A stretch of DNA of 64,000 bases from Oreohelix idahoensis (Eukaryota; Mollusca; Gastropoda; Stylommatophora; Oreohelicidae): NCBI GenBank assembly GCA_024509875.1, contig JAMPIV010021269.1, positions 1 to 64,000 on the forward strand, in the 5' to 3' direction. The stretch's first letter is position 1, and every line of letters starts with the position of its first letter. The position numbers and the translations under genes were made by a program. Below are positions 23,732-33,956 of the stretch, piece after piece. The notes below the pieces were generated by a model. It was given only the letters and a program-made list of their open reading frames with translations. It was not told the DNA's origin and did no database searches.

Positions 23732-23753
23732 AGAATTTATTATTATTTATTAT

Positions 23754-23766
23754 TATCAGAAGATGG
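23754..23766. repeat. Target site duplication of LINE D, right copy
   Basis: TATCAGAAGATGG; identical to 20887-20899 and continuous with LINE C sequence on its right. Confidence 0.9.
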
Positions 23767-24530
23767 TGATCTGATGCCACATCTGCTCCTCTATATACCT
23801 TTACATCCTGCAATGATGATCTAAACTTCTTGTTTATGCATACATGATCAATCTGATTTTCTGTTCTATGGTCTGGTGATATCCATGTTGCCTTGTGTAT
23901 TCTCTTATGTGGAAACATGCTTCCTCCTATAGCCAGTTGATTTGAAGCACATAAGTTTGCGAATAGTTCTCCATTTTCATTCATTACTCCTAGCCCATGT
24001 TTTCCCATGACTTCTTCAAATCCGGTGTTGACTGTACCTATCTTTGCATTCATGTCACCCATCAAAATTGTGATGTCTCTTCTTTTTACTTTATCCATAA
24101 TTTCCTGTAGTTTAGTATAAAATGCTTCTTTCACAGACTCTTCTTTGTCATTAGTTGGTGCATAACATTGGATGACATTTACATGCATTTTCTTTTTAGC
24201 TGTTTTGAAAGTAGCTGTTATTATTCTGGGTCCAACAGCTTACCATTAAATGAGTGCTTTCTGTGCTTCTTTAGATAACATAAGAGCTACCCCTTCACTG
24301 TGGTGTGAACTTTCGTCTTCATGTCCTGAGGACAGCACCAATTCACCTGTGACGAGTTTCTTCCTGTCTACCACCTTCCACTTTGTTTCACACATTCCCA
24401 GAACCTCGATTTTGTATTCCCTCATTTCTGCTGCTACTTGCGCCACTTTCCCTTGTTCGTTTAATGTCCGAACATTCCAGGTGCCAAATCTGGAAGTTCT
24501 CCTAGAAGAAAGAAGGTTAGTCAGCAACAC
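23767..24530 (-). pseudogene. Endonuclease domain of LINE C, broken
   Basis: An apurinic-type endonuclease, which would nick the target DNA. The N-terminal part (24530-24246) has RFGTWNVRTLNEQGK and VLGMCETKW; the C-terminal part (24188-23767) has VIQCYAPTND, LMGDMNAKIG, NQIDHVCI and the catalytic SDHHLL. Two nonsense codons in the same frame (near 24246 and 24240) replace glutamates that LINE E keeps (ALIEWEAVGP). LINE D sits directly after SDHHLL and splits endonuclease from RT. The homologous unbroken junction is at 47221-47250 in LINE E. Confidence 0.9.
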
Positions 24531-24787
24531 AGACTCCTTTCAGCTTTCTCTGTGTTGCATCATACGCCTCCCCACGAGAGGACCTTCCCCTGTCTTGGAT
24601 GGCTGTGTTTTATTTTCTTTATTTGACTTGTCCATATTTGTTGAAGATTTTTGTGGTTTAAATTTTTTACAGGATGGGGTAACCGGCCCCATGCCCAACC
24701 CTCCTTAGTCGCTTTCTACGACTTGCTTGGCAGGGGACAGTGTTACTATTCTTTGCTCCCCTTTCGGGCCCCGGTAACACACGGGTG
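24531..24787 (-). other. 5' untranslated region of LINE C
   Basis: About 257 bp in front of the endonuclease frame, GC-rich near the end, ending exactly at the target duplication. RTE-type 5' regions often hold an internal promoter, but no specific site can be assigned from sequence alone. The segment at 24504-24531 (AAGAAAGAAGGTTAGTCAGC) reappears at 48385-48408 in LINE E, where it starts a 21-bp tandem repeat. Confidence 0.65.
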
Positions 24788-24799
24788 ACTGTCCAGGAT
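24788..24799. repeat. Target site duplication of LINE C, right copy
   Basis: ACTGTCCAGGAT, identical to 18676-18687; the satellite resumes directly in it. Confidence 0.9.
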
Positions 24800-26040
24800 A
24801 CACACTGAGAAAATCTGTTGATAGCATTACCAGACAATTACTGTCCAGGACACACATTGAGAAAACCTGTTGATAGCATTACCAGACAATTACTGTCCAG
24901 GATACACATTGAGAAAACCTGTTGATAGCATTACCAGACAATTACTGTCTAGGACACACATTGAGAAAACTGTTGATAGCATTACCAGACATTTACTGTC
25001 CAGGATACACATTGAGAAAATCTGTTGATAGCATTACCAGACAAATACTGTCCAGGACACACATTGAGAAAACCTGTTGATAGCATTACCAGATAATTAC
25101 TGTCCAGGACACACATTGAGAAAACCTGTTGATAGCATTACCAGACAATTACTGTCCAGGATACACATTGAGAAAACCTGTTGATAGCATTACCAGACAA
25201 TTACTGTCCAGGACACACATTGAGAAAACCTGTTGATAGCATTACCAGACAATTACTGTCCAGGACACACATTGAGAAAATCTGTTGATAGCATTACCAG
25301 ACAATTACTGTCCAGGACACACATTGAGAAAATCTGTTGATAGCATTACCAGACAATTACTGTCCAGGACACACATTGAGAAAATCTGTTGATAGCATTA
25401 CCAGACAATTACTGTCCAGGACACACATTGAGAAAACCTGTTGTTAGCATTACTAGACATTTACTGTCCGGGCCACACATTGAGAAAACCTGTTGATAGC
25501 ATTACCAGACAATTACTGTCCAGGACACACAATGACAGAACCTGTTCATAGCATTACCAGACAATTACTGTCCATGACACACATTGAGAAAACCTCTTGA
25601 TAGCATTACAAGACAATTACTGTCCAGGACACACATTGAGAAAACCTGTTGATAGCATTACCAGACAATTACTGTCCAGGACACGCATTGAGAAAACCTG
25701 TTGAAAGCATTACCAGACAATTACTGTCCAGGAAACACGATGAGAAAATCTGTTGATAGCATTACCAGAAAATTACTGTCCAGGACACACATTGAGAAAA
25801 CCTGTTGATAGCATTACCAGACAATTACTGTCCAGGACACACATTGAGAAAACCTGTTGATAGCATTACCAGACAATTGCTGTCCAGGACACACATTGAG
25901 AATATCTGTTGATAGCATTACCAGACAATTACTGTCTAGGACACACATTGAGAAAACTTGTTGATAGCATTACCAGACAATTACTGTCCAGGACACACAT
26001 TGAGAAAACCTGTTGATAGCATTACCAAACAATTCCTGCT
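24788..26040 (+). repeat. 52-bp satellite array, block 3 (about 24 units), right end
   Basis: Continuation of block 2 beyond LINE C, dominated by the GTTGATAGCATTACC variant. The last unit does not close. After ATTACCAAACAATTCC it continues as LINE coding sequence (CAGGAAACCCCCAGAATAAG against GGAACCCCCAGGGCAAG in LINE C sense). This right edge is therefore the unexpanded remainder of the plus-strand LINE copy in which the array arose. Confidence 0.95.
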
Positions 26041-27090
26041 CAGGAAACCCCCAGAATAAGCGAGGTAGGGGAATGCAAGAACACATAGATAAGAGAGGTA
26101 GAGGAACACATAGATAAGAGAGGTAGAGGAACACATAGATAAGAGAGGTAGAGGAAGACATAGCTAAGAGAGGTAGAAGAACAGATGGATAAGAGAGGTA
26201 GAGGAACACATAGATAAGAGAGGTAGATGAAGCCATAGATAAGAGAGATAGAGGAACACATATATAAGAGAGGTAGAGGAACAGATGGATAAGAGAGGTA
26301 AATGAAGCCATAGATAAAAGAGGTAGAGGAACACATAGATAAGAGAGGTAGAGGAACATAAAAAACTTATAGAGCAGAGAGGTAGAGGAACACATAGATA
26401 AGAGAGGTAGAGGAACAGATAGATAAGAGAGGTAGATGAAGACATAGATAAGAGAGGTTGAGGAACACATAGATAAGAGAGGTAAAGGAACATGTAGATA
26501 AGAGAGGTAGAGGAACACATAGATAGGAGAGGTAGAGGAACACATAGATAAGAGAGGTAGAGGAACAGATAGATAAGAGAGGTAGATGAAGACATAGATA
26601 AGAGAGGTTGAGGAACACATAGATAAGAGTGGTAGAGGAACACATAGATAAGAGAGGTAGAGGAACACATAGATAAGAGAGGTAAAGGAACATGTAGATA
26701 AGAGAGGTAGAGGAACACATAGATAGGAGAGGTAGAGGAACACATAGATAAGAGAGTTAGCGAAACTCATAGATAAGAGAGGTAGAGGAACACAGATAAG
26801 AGAGGTAGAGGAACACATAGATAAGAGAGATAGAGGAACACATAGATAAGAGAAGTAGAGGAACACGTAGATAAGAGAGGTAGGGGAACACATAGATAAG
26901 AGAGGTAGAGGAACACATAGATAAGAGAGGTAGAGGAACACATAGATAAGAGAGGTAGAGGAACGTCAAGTAGTGAAGGTAAGACGAATCACCTTTTTTC
27001 GATTTTTTTTCAAACCCATCCCAAGTAGAGAAGAGAGGTAGAGGAACGTCAAGTAAAGAAAAGAGGAAGAGGAACGTCAAGTTCTTATAA
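26041..27090 (+). repeat. 25-bp satellite array grown from LINE C-type sequence (about 36 units)
   Basis: It starts in LINE-derived sequence at 26041-26062 and then repeats a 25-bp unit such as GAACACATAGATAAGAGAGG plus TAGAG, for example 26911 and 26936. The source is the LINE segment coding GKRGRGRPRST (sense CAAGAGAGGCAGAGGAAGA). Variants include GAAGACATAG, GAACAGATAG and GAACATGTAG. It decays at 26975-27090 with interspersed GGAACGTCAAGTA copies. Long minus-strand frames of Leu/Ser/Tyr here are artefacts of the repeat. Confidence 0.93.
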
Positions 27091-27111
27091 ATAATTCTTA
27101 TCCTTCCTACG

Positions 27112-27680
27112 CTACGTGACAGTAGATTATGATGTTGAGTAAAAGATGCTGTTGTGTTGGTAATTATGAAGTAGATTGTGATGTTAAGTAAACGTTTGCT
27201 GTTGTGTTGGTAATTATGAAGTAGATTGTGATGTTGAGTAAACAATGGCTGTTGTGTTGGTAATTATGAAGTAGATTGTGATGTTGAGTAAAGGATGGCT
27301 GTTGTGTTGGTAATTAATAAGTAGATTGTGATGTTGAGTAAACGATGGCTGTTGTGTTGGTAATTATGAAGTAGATTGTGATGTTGAGTTAATTATGGCT
27401 GTTGTGTTGGTAATTATGAAGTAGATTGTGATGTTGAGTAAAGGATGGCTATTGTGTTGGTAATTAATAAGTAGATTGTGATGTTGAGTAAACGATGGCT
27501 GTTGTGTTGGTAATTATGAAGTAGATTGTGATGTTGAGTTAATTATGGCTGTTGTGTTGGTAATTATGAAGTAGATTGTGATGTTGAGTAAACGATGGCT
27601 GTTGTGTTGGTAATTATGAAGTAGATTGTGATGTTGAGTAAACGATGGCAGTTGTGTTGGTAATTATGAAGTAGACTGTG
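27112..27680 (+). repeat. 50-bp satellite array (about 11 units)
   Basis: Units of 50 bp containing GTAGATTGTGATGTTGAGTA, AACGATGGCTGTTGTGTTGG and TAATTATGAA. Two units have AATTATGG instead of AACGATGG, and two have AATTAATAAG. No relation to LINE C could be seen. It ends ~85 bp before the exon-like segment at 27765. Confidence 0.93.
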
Positions 27681-27764
27681 GTAGTAAAGAAGATTATAAA
27701 GTTGGATATAGAGATATGAAGACAATGTTACATATTTTAATGACAATAAATTATTTGTGTACAG

Positions 27765-27818
27765 GTGCGAAGAAAATGGATACTGAGACCTTGGCAAGAC
27801 AAGAACGGAAGAGACAAG
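27765..27818 (+). other. 54-bp exon-like segment 1
   Basis: Preceded by TTTGTGTACAG and followed by GTTAATT, so it has AG and GT at its borders. Between them are 11 bases, an ATG, 13 further codons and one G. The peptide from the ATG is MDTETLARQERKRQ. A segment of exactly the same length and layout lies at 42129-42182 (MTSVTPARHKRRKQ). 54 bp keeps the frame. It could be an exon of an unrecognised host gene or part of an old duplication. No further exon was found, so the gene itself cannot be reconstructed. Confidence 0.4.
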
Positions 27819-28059
27819 GTTAATTCATGTTCTTTCATTCAAGTGATGTAAACATGTTAATGTTGTCTCAATGGTTGTGTAATTGCTGCAACACACCATG
27901 TGTACATTGTTTTTATTTCGTTGATCAGTAGTGATAGTTAAAGGTTTGTGCTAGTTTATGGTGACACTCATCTATTGTTTTTGTTGATGCTGCAGTATAT
28001 ATTGTTGTGGTAATACAGACCGTTATTGTAGTGATAGTTTGACCTGTGTGCTTGTTCAT
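27819..28059. other. Non-repetitive AT-rich spacer
   Basis: No coding, RNA or mobile-element signal seen. Its first 40 bases resemble those after 42182 (both have CAAGTGAT followed by TA/CTACA), as expected if both belong to duplicated intron starts. Confidence 0.5.
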
Positions 28060-31000
28060 CGTGGTGTCAAGTGGATCATTAAGATAAGGAGTAGACATTC
28101 AAACCGTCATTAGTCTTGTGACATGAAATAGTTCACTAAGATAAAGAGAAGACAATCAACCGTCATTAGTCATGTGACGTGACGTGAAGTGGAGCACTAA
28201 GATAAAGAGAAGACAAACTTCATTAGTCATGTGATGTGACGTGAAGTAAAGCACTAAGATAAAGAGAAGACAAACTTCATTAGTCATGTGACGTGACGTG
28301 AAATAGAGCACTAAGATAAAGAGAAGACAAACTTCATTAGTCATGTGACGTGACGTGAAGTAGAGCACTAAGATAAAGAGAAGACAAACTTCATTAGTCA
28401 TGTGACGTGACGTGAAATAGAGCACTAAGATAAAGAGAAGACAAACTTCATTAGTCATGTGACGTGACGTGAAGTAGAGCACTAAGATAAAGAGAAGACA
28501 AACTTCATTAGTCATGTGACGTGACGTGAAATAGAGCACTAAGATAAAGAGAAGACAAACTTCATTAGTCATGTGACGTGACGTGAAGTAAAGCACTAAG
28601 ATAAAGAGAAGACAAACTTCATTAGTCATGTGACGTGACGTGAAGTAGAGCACTAAGATAAAGAGAAGACAAACTTCATTAGTCATGTGACGTGACGTGA
28701 AATAGAGCACTAAGATAAAGAGAAGACAAACTTCATTAGTCATGTGACGTGACGTGAAGTAAAGCACTAAGATAAAGAGAAGACAAACTTCATTAGTCAT
28801 GTGACGTGACGTGAAATAGAGCACTAAGATAAAGAGAAGACAAACTTCATTAGTCATGTGACGTGACGTGAAGTAAAGCACTAAGATAAAGAGAAGACAG
28901 CCTTCATTAGTCATGTGACGTGACGTGAAGTAAAGCACTAAGATAAAGAGAAGACAACCTTCATTAGTCATGTGACGTGACGTGAAGTGGAGCACTAAGA
29001 TAAAGAGAAGACAAACTTCATTAGTCATGTGATGTGACGTGAAGTAAAGCACTAAGATAAAGAGAAGACAAACTTCATTAGTCATGTGACGTGACGTGAA
29101 GTAAAGCACTAAGATAAAGAGAAGACAACCTTCATTAGTCATGTGACGTGACGTGAAGTAGAGCACTAAGATAAAGAGAAGACAAACTTCATTAGTCATG
29201 TGACGTGACGTGAAATAGAGCACTAAGATAAAGAGAAGACAAACTTCATTAGTCATGTGACGTGACGTGAAGTAGAGCACTAAGATAAAGAGAAGACAAC
29301 CTTCATTAGTCATGTGACGTGACGTGAAGTGGAGCACTAAGATAAAGAGAAGACAAACTTCATTAGTCATGTGACGTGACGTGAAGTAGAGCAGTAAGAT
29401 AAAGAGAAGACAAACTTCATTAGTCATGTGACGTGACGTGAAATAGAGCACTAAGATAAAGAGAAGACAAACTTCATTAGTCATGTGACGTGACGTGAAG
29501 TAGAGCACTAAGATAAAGAGAAGACAAACTTCATTAGTCATGTGACGTGACGTGAAATAGAGCACTAAGATAAAGAGAAGACAAACTTCATTAGTCATGT
29601 GACGTGACGTGAAGTAAAGCACTAAGATAAAGAGAAGACAAACTTCATTAGTCATGTGACGTGACGTGAAATAGAGCACTAAGATAAAGAGAAGACAAAC
29701 TTCATTAGTCATGTGACGTGACGTGAAATAGAGCACTAAGATAAAGAGAAGACAAACTTCATTAGTCATGTGACGTGACGTGAAGTAAAGCACTAAGATA
29801 AAGAGAAGACAACCTTCATTAGTCATGTGACGTGACGTGAAGTGGAGCACTAAGATAAAGAGAAGACAAACTTCATTAGTCATGTGATGTGACGTGAAGT
29901 AAAGCACTAAGATAAAGAGAAGACAAACTTCATTAGTCATGTGACGTGACGTGAAGTAAAGCACTAAGATAAAGAGAAGACAACCTTCATTAGTCATGTG
30001 ACGTGACGTGAAGTAGAGCACTAAGATAAAGAGAAGACAAACTTCATTAGTCATGTGACGTGACGTGAAATAGAGCACTAAGATAAAGAGAAGACAAACT
30101 TCATTAGTCATGTGACGTGACGTGAAGTAGAGCACTAAGATAAAGAGAAGACAACCTTCATTAGTCATGTGACGTGACGTGAAGTGGAGCACTAAGATAA
30201 AGAGAAGACAAACTTCATTAGTCATGTGATGTGACGTGAAGTAAAGCACTAAGATAAAGAGAAGACAAACTTCATTAGTCATGTGACGTGACGTGAAGTA
30301 AAGCACTAAGATAAAGAGAAGACAGCCTTCATTAGTCATGTGACGTGACGTGAAGTAGAGCACTAAGATAAAGAGAAGACAAACTTCATTAGTCATGTGA
30401 CGTGACGTGAAATAGAGCACTAAGATAAAGAGAAGACAAACTTCATTAGTCATGTGACGTGACGTGAAGTAGAGCACTAAGATAAAGAGAAGACAAACTT
30501 CATTAGTCATGTGACGTGACGTGAAGTGGAGCACTAAGATAAAGAGAAGACAAACTTCATTAGTCATGTGATGTGACGTGAAGTAAAGCACTAAGATAAA
30601 GAGAAGACAAACTTCATTAGTCATGTGACGTGACGTGAAGTAAAGCACTAAGATAAAGAGAAGACAACCTTCATTAGTCATGTGACGTGACGTGAAGTAG
30701 AGCACTAAGATAAAGAGAAGACAAACTTCATTAGTCATGTGACGTGACGTGAAATAGAGCACTAAGATAAAGAGAAGACAAACTTCATTAGTCATGTGAC
30801 GTGACGTGAAGTAGAGCACTAAGATAAAGAGAAGACAAACTTCATTAGTCATGTGACGTGACGTGAAATAGAGCACTAAGATAAAGAGAAGACAAACTTC
30901 ATTAGTCATGTGACGTGACGTGAAGTAAAGCACTAAGATAAAGAGAAGACAAACTTCATTAGTCATGTGATGTGACGTGAAGTAGAGCACTAAGATAAAG

Positions 31001-31415
31001 AGAAGACAAACTTCATTAGTCATGTGACGTGACGTGAAGTAGAGCACTAAGATAAAGAGAAGACAAACTTCATTAGTCATGTGACGTGACGTGAAGTAGA
31101 GCACTAAGATAAAGAGAAGACAAACTTCATTAGTCATGTGACGTGACGTGAAGAAGAGCACTAAGATAAAGAGAAGACAAACTTCATTAGTCATGTGACG
31201 TGACGTGAAGTAGAGCACTAAGATAAAGAGAAGACAAACTTCATTAGTCATGTGACGTGACGTGAAGTAGAGCACTAAGATAAAGAGAAGACAAACTTCA
31301 TTAGTCATGTGACGTGACGTGAAGAAGAGCACTAAGATAAAGAGAAGACAAACTTCATTAGTCATGTGACGTGACGTGAAGTAGAGCACTAAGATAAAGA
31401 GAAGACAACCTTCAT
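28060..31415 (+). repeat. 57-bp satellite array with a 342-bp higher-order unit (about 59 units)
   Basis: Head-to-tail 57-bp units. A unit reads TTCATTAGTCATGTGACGTG, ACGTGAAGTAGAGCACTAAG, ATAAAGAGAAGACAAAC. The first two or three units are degenerate. The diagnostic variant CGTGAAGTGG occurs at 28981, 29323, 29836, 30178 and 30520. The spacings are 342, 513, 342 and 342, that is multiples of 57 with a six-unit higher-order period. Since 57 is divisible by 3, one minus-strand frame stays open for 1077 codons. That is a consequence of the repeat and not evidence for a gene. Each unit carries TGACGTGACGTGA, two CRE-like half sites. Confidence 0.96.
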
Positions 31416-31604
31416 AATCTTAACCTCTGTAGTGATGATTATCGTGATACCGATATCTGTACTGATAATTATGATGATAGCGACATCTTTGATGATGAAT
31501 ATCATGATATTTACATCAACAATAATGATGATCATGATGTTGTTCGTTCATCACGGATGATGAAGACCACTCTGTTTATCCAATTATTTAGGAATATGTT
31601 AGAT
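31416..31604 (+). repeat. Degenerate ~30-bp repeats with acidic reading frame, left part
   Basis: Imperfect units recognisable in translation as LCSDDYRDTD, ICTDNYDDSD, IFDDEYHDIY. The pattern [I/L]C-x-D-x-Y-x-D-[T/S]-D recurs on the other side of the LINE fragment. See the entry at 32206-32420. Confidence 0.6.
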
Positions 31605-32205
31605 TAGTCAATGGGTACGAAGGTGACTGATGAGCCCGATGCGGGCCAGAAAAGATCTTGGACAGTGTGGGCACGGAATGTTTGCTTCATGTGAAGGTTT
31701 TATTACACTGTCCTTTCTAGCTTGTCTCCGCTGTTCCGCTGCTGCTCTTCTGGATGATTCACATGTCGCTGCACCTTTACGAAGAGATGTGCGCCAAGCA
31801 GTTTGGTCTTGCGCAGCAGCTTCCCACGTGTCTGGGTTTATGTCAAAAGTTTTCAATGACGTCTTTAACGTGTCTTTGAAGCGCTTCTTTTGGCCACTAT
31901 GGGAGCGTTTACCCTTCTGCATCTCACCATAAAAGAGTATCTTTGGCAGTCGATGGTCTGGCATGCGGACTACATGACCTGCCCAGCAAATCTGTGACTG
32001 CATTAGAATAGTATCAATACTAGGGATACCAGCTCTGTCAAGAACGGCGGTATCCGGGATCTTGTCTTGCCATTTGATGTTCATTACCTTCCTGAGACAG
32101 ACTGTATGGAAGTGGTTTAGCTTCTTTACGTGGCGCCTGTATACAGTTCATGTTTCACATGCATATAGCAGCACTGGAAGCACCGCAGCTCTGTACACCT
32201 TAATG
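31605..32205 (-). pseudogene. 5'-truncated LINE fragment with a C-terminal C2H2 zinc finger
   Basis: The frame from 32084 to 31608 reads as the tail of a LINE ORF2: NIKWQDKIPD, QICWAGHVVRMPDHRLPK, GKRSHSGQKKRFKDTLK, AWRTSLRKG. It ends with a C2H2 finger, CPHCPRSFLARIGLISHLRTH being its framework. Upstream in the same frame is LLYACET then TGA at 32148-32150, then TVYRRHVKKLNHFHTVCLRK. The stop replaces the Trp expected in CETW. The copy begins in the RT thumb region and lies inside the degenerate ~30-bp array. It is a different family from LINEs C and D. Confidence 0.87.
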
Positions 32206-32420
32206 ATCATGACACTTACATCTCTAATGTTGATTTGTTACTTGATAGTCACATATGTAATGATGATCGTCATGATACAGACAACATGATTGTTGGTTGT
32301 ACTTCTGCTGATATCTGTAATGATGGACATTATGATGTTGTTATCTGTACAGATGAATATCTTGTTGGTGACATCTGTAATGACAATTATCTAGATACTG
32401 ACATCTGTAATGACAAGTAT
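32206..32420 (+). repeat. Degenerate ~30-bp repeats with acidic reading frame, middle part
   Basis: Units of about 30 bp, clearest near the right end (GACATCTGTAATGACAATTA TCTAGATACT). In one frame they read HICNDDRHDTD, DICNDGHYDVV, ICTDEYLVG, DICNDNYLDTD. The array is interrupted exactly at 32420 by copy B, whose target duplication AGTAT is taken from it. The same repeat resumes at 41895. Confidence 0.8.
32416..32420. repeat. Target site duplication of copy B, left copy
   Basis: AGTAT, repeated at 41895-41899 directly after the 3' LTR. Five bases is usual for Ty3/gypsy integrases. Confidence 0.85.
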
Positions 32421-33940
32421 TGTTACGTGCAGTCTTTGATATCTTGCAATATAATACATTTGTATGCTTGTTATGTTCGCAAATATTTTGTAAACAAAAT
32501 AGATACATTTAGTGCTTAAGGAAAAGTCATTATTGAGTTACTTCCCTTGAAAGGAGTGTCGTCACTTTCGATCGAACTCCGCGGATGAATCCAGTTTTAC
32601 TGTGATTTATTCTTTGTTTGCGTAGAAATAGATTGTTCTTGCTTCAGAATATCTATGGCCTGAATTTATGTGTATTGTTTGTCTGGGTAGGACGAGTCTG
32701 TCTTATATCTGTATATCTTTACATATCTAAGTCGAACTATATGTTCTTTTGTCGCTAGAAAGGTCAAAGGGCTGTTCGGCGGATGTGTCGCTAGAGAGGT
32801 GTGATTTGGCTTCGCGCTGATGGGCGCTGTTGTGTTTCTGTATCGGCTTGTCGCCGGGAAAAGTGATCTCAATATTTATGGGGAAAGTGATAGTCGTTTA
32901 GACTTATCGTGTATGCTTTACCCCAGTGTTTATTCTTATTGCCAAGGAATGGCAGAATCATGTTTCTGATAATAAGGTAAAGAAAGCACTTCTTATGAAC
33001 TCTTGCTAAGCCATCGTTTTTCGATAAACAGACGCATTGTACGTCTGAGAGAATATTTAACTAGACGAAGGTGACATTCATTCCTAGCAGCACTATGTTG
33101 TATGATGAAGTCAATTGTATCAATGATAGAATCTACAAAGCCATAAGGACATTTAATGAATGACCAGCTTTGATACAGCTGCCTAGTTTGTATCAAAAAA
33201 AGAAAGTGAGTTACAGCTCATGAGAGAAGCCATCTTGTATACACATATTTGGTGACTATCAAGAAGAGAAAAGGGATGCCCCGTACTATCGCTTGATGAG
33301 TCCAGAGATCACTGCTACAGAATGAGAACCCATTATTAGCGGTTCAATATTATTATATGAAAATATGTGCTGAACTTTACTTAAAGGAACCTTCGCTAGA
33401 CGAGGTTAGGTCTAGGAGCCATCTTGAATGTTACTTATAAACTGACGTGCTCTGTCAGTGAAGTCAGATGATATATATGTATGGGCAATACTGAGTGCTT
33501 GTCTACTGACAGTCCATTATGCTATTATTCAACATGATTGCACATGTATCATTGCAAGACCATTTATCTACTGTACCATGATGTATTATGCCAACCTGTC
33601 ATCTGTTCCTGTATCCGTGCTGTCGAGTGTGTACGTCCAATTAAACTGTAGCAAAAGTACACAGCAGTTGGCGTCGATGACTTCCTGCCATGAATGAGTG
33701 AGAAAGGAACATTTATCAACTCTACGAACTCTTTTCATCATTCGCGTATTACACTCTCACTTCATGTTTACACACCACTGCGTAGGTCGAGTTGACATTC
33801 TTGTTCCTAACCACACCCAATCATCCATACTCAAACACTGTGGTCCTGTAAGCAGTTGAAGTCAGCGTGAACAAGGAACAATAACACGTCATATCTTAAC
33901 ACTGATGTTCTATACAACAACGCAACACTAGAATTCAACA
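32421..33940 (+). repeat. 5' LTR of copy B (1520 bp)
   Basis: Begins TGTTACGTGC and ends ATTCAACA. It matches 40375-41894 over its full length. TTATAAAC at about 33435 followed by TCAGTG at 33455 could be a TATA element and an initiator, though the spacing is short. Short frames inside it have no meaning. Confidence 0.95.
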
Positions 33941-33941
33941 C

Positions 33942-33956
33942 TGGTGAGCCAGCTTT
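33942..33956 (+). promoter_or_regulatory. Primer binding site of copy B (probable)
   Basis: TGGTGAGCCAGC begins one base after the 5' LTR; TGG would pair with a tRNA CCA end. The tRNA is not identified. Copy A has TGGTGGACCAG in the equivalent place. Confidence 0.55.

Larger units (their letters stand above)
20900..23753 (+). mobile_element. LINE D, 5'-truncated, inserted in LINE C
   Basis: A plus-strand LINE of 2.85 kb flanked by the 13-bp target duplication TATCAGAAGATGG (20887-20899 and 23754-23766). The uninterrupted target is present in LINE E at 47236-47248 (TATCAGAAGGTGG). It starts inside the endonuclease domain, so its first ~50 codons are missing, as expected for incomplete reverse transcription. 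It ends in a TTATTATTTATTATTA tail. It belongs to another family than LINE C. Confidence 0.93.
18688..24787 (-). mobile_element. RTE-like LINE C, nearly full length, split by LINE D
   Basis: A minus-strand non-LTR retrotransposon flanked by a 12-bp target duplication ACTGTCCAGGAT (18676-18687 and 24788-24799) taken from the satellite. After removing LINE D and one copy of its target repeat it is about 3.23 kb with one coding region (endonuclease then RT), the size and design of RTE-type elements. It begins with a GC-rich 5' region that reads in sense GGGCCCGAAAGGGGAG and carries GCCGGTTACCCC. It ends with a short TGAATGAATGAA tail. The family is the same as LINE E and the same as the source of the satellites. 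Confidence 0.92.

Noticed and set aside
25970..27245. Several long minus-strand frames rich in Leu, Ser, Tyr and Cys
   Set aside because: They are translations of the 25-bp array; three frames give the same 25-residue period. Not a membrane protein.
28156..31389. 1077-codon open frame on the minus strand
   Set aside because: It is the 57-bp satellite read in a frame that stays open because 57 is a multiple of 3. All units translate alike, with no domain, start context or codon-type conservation.
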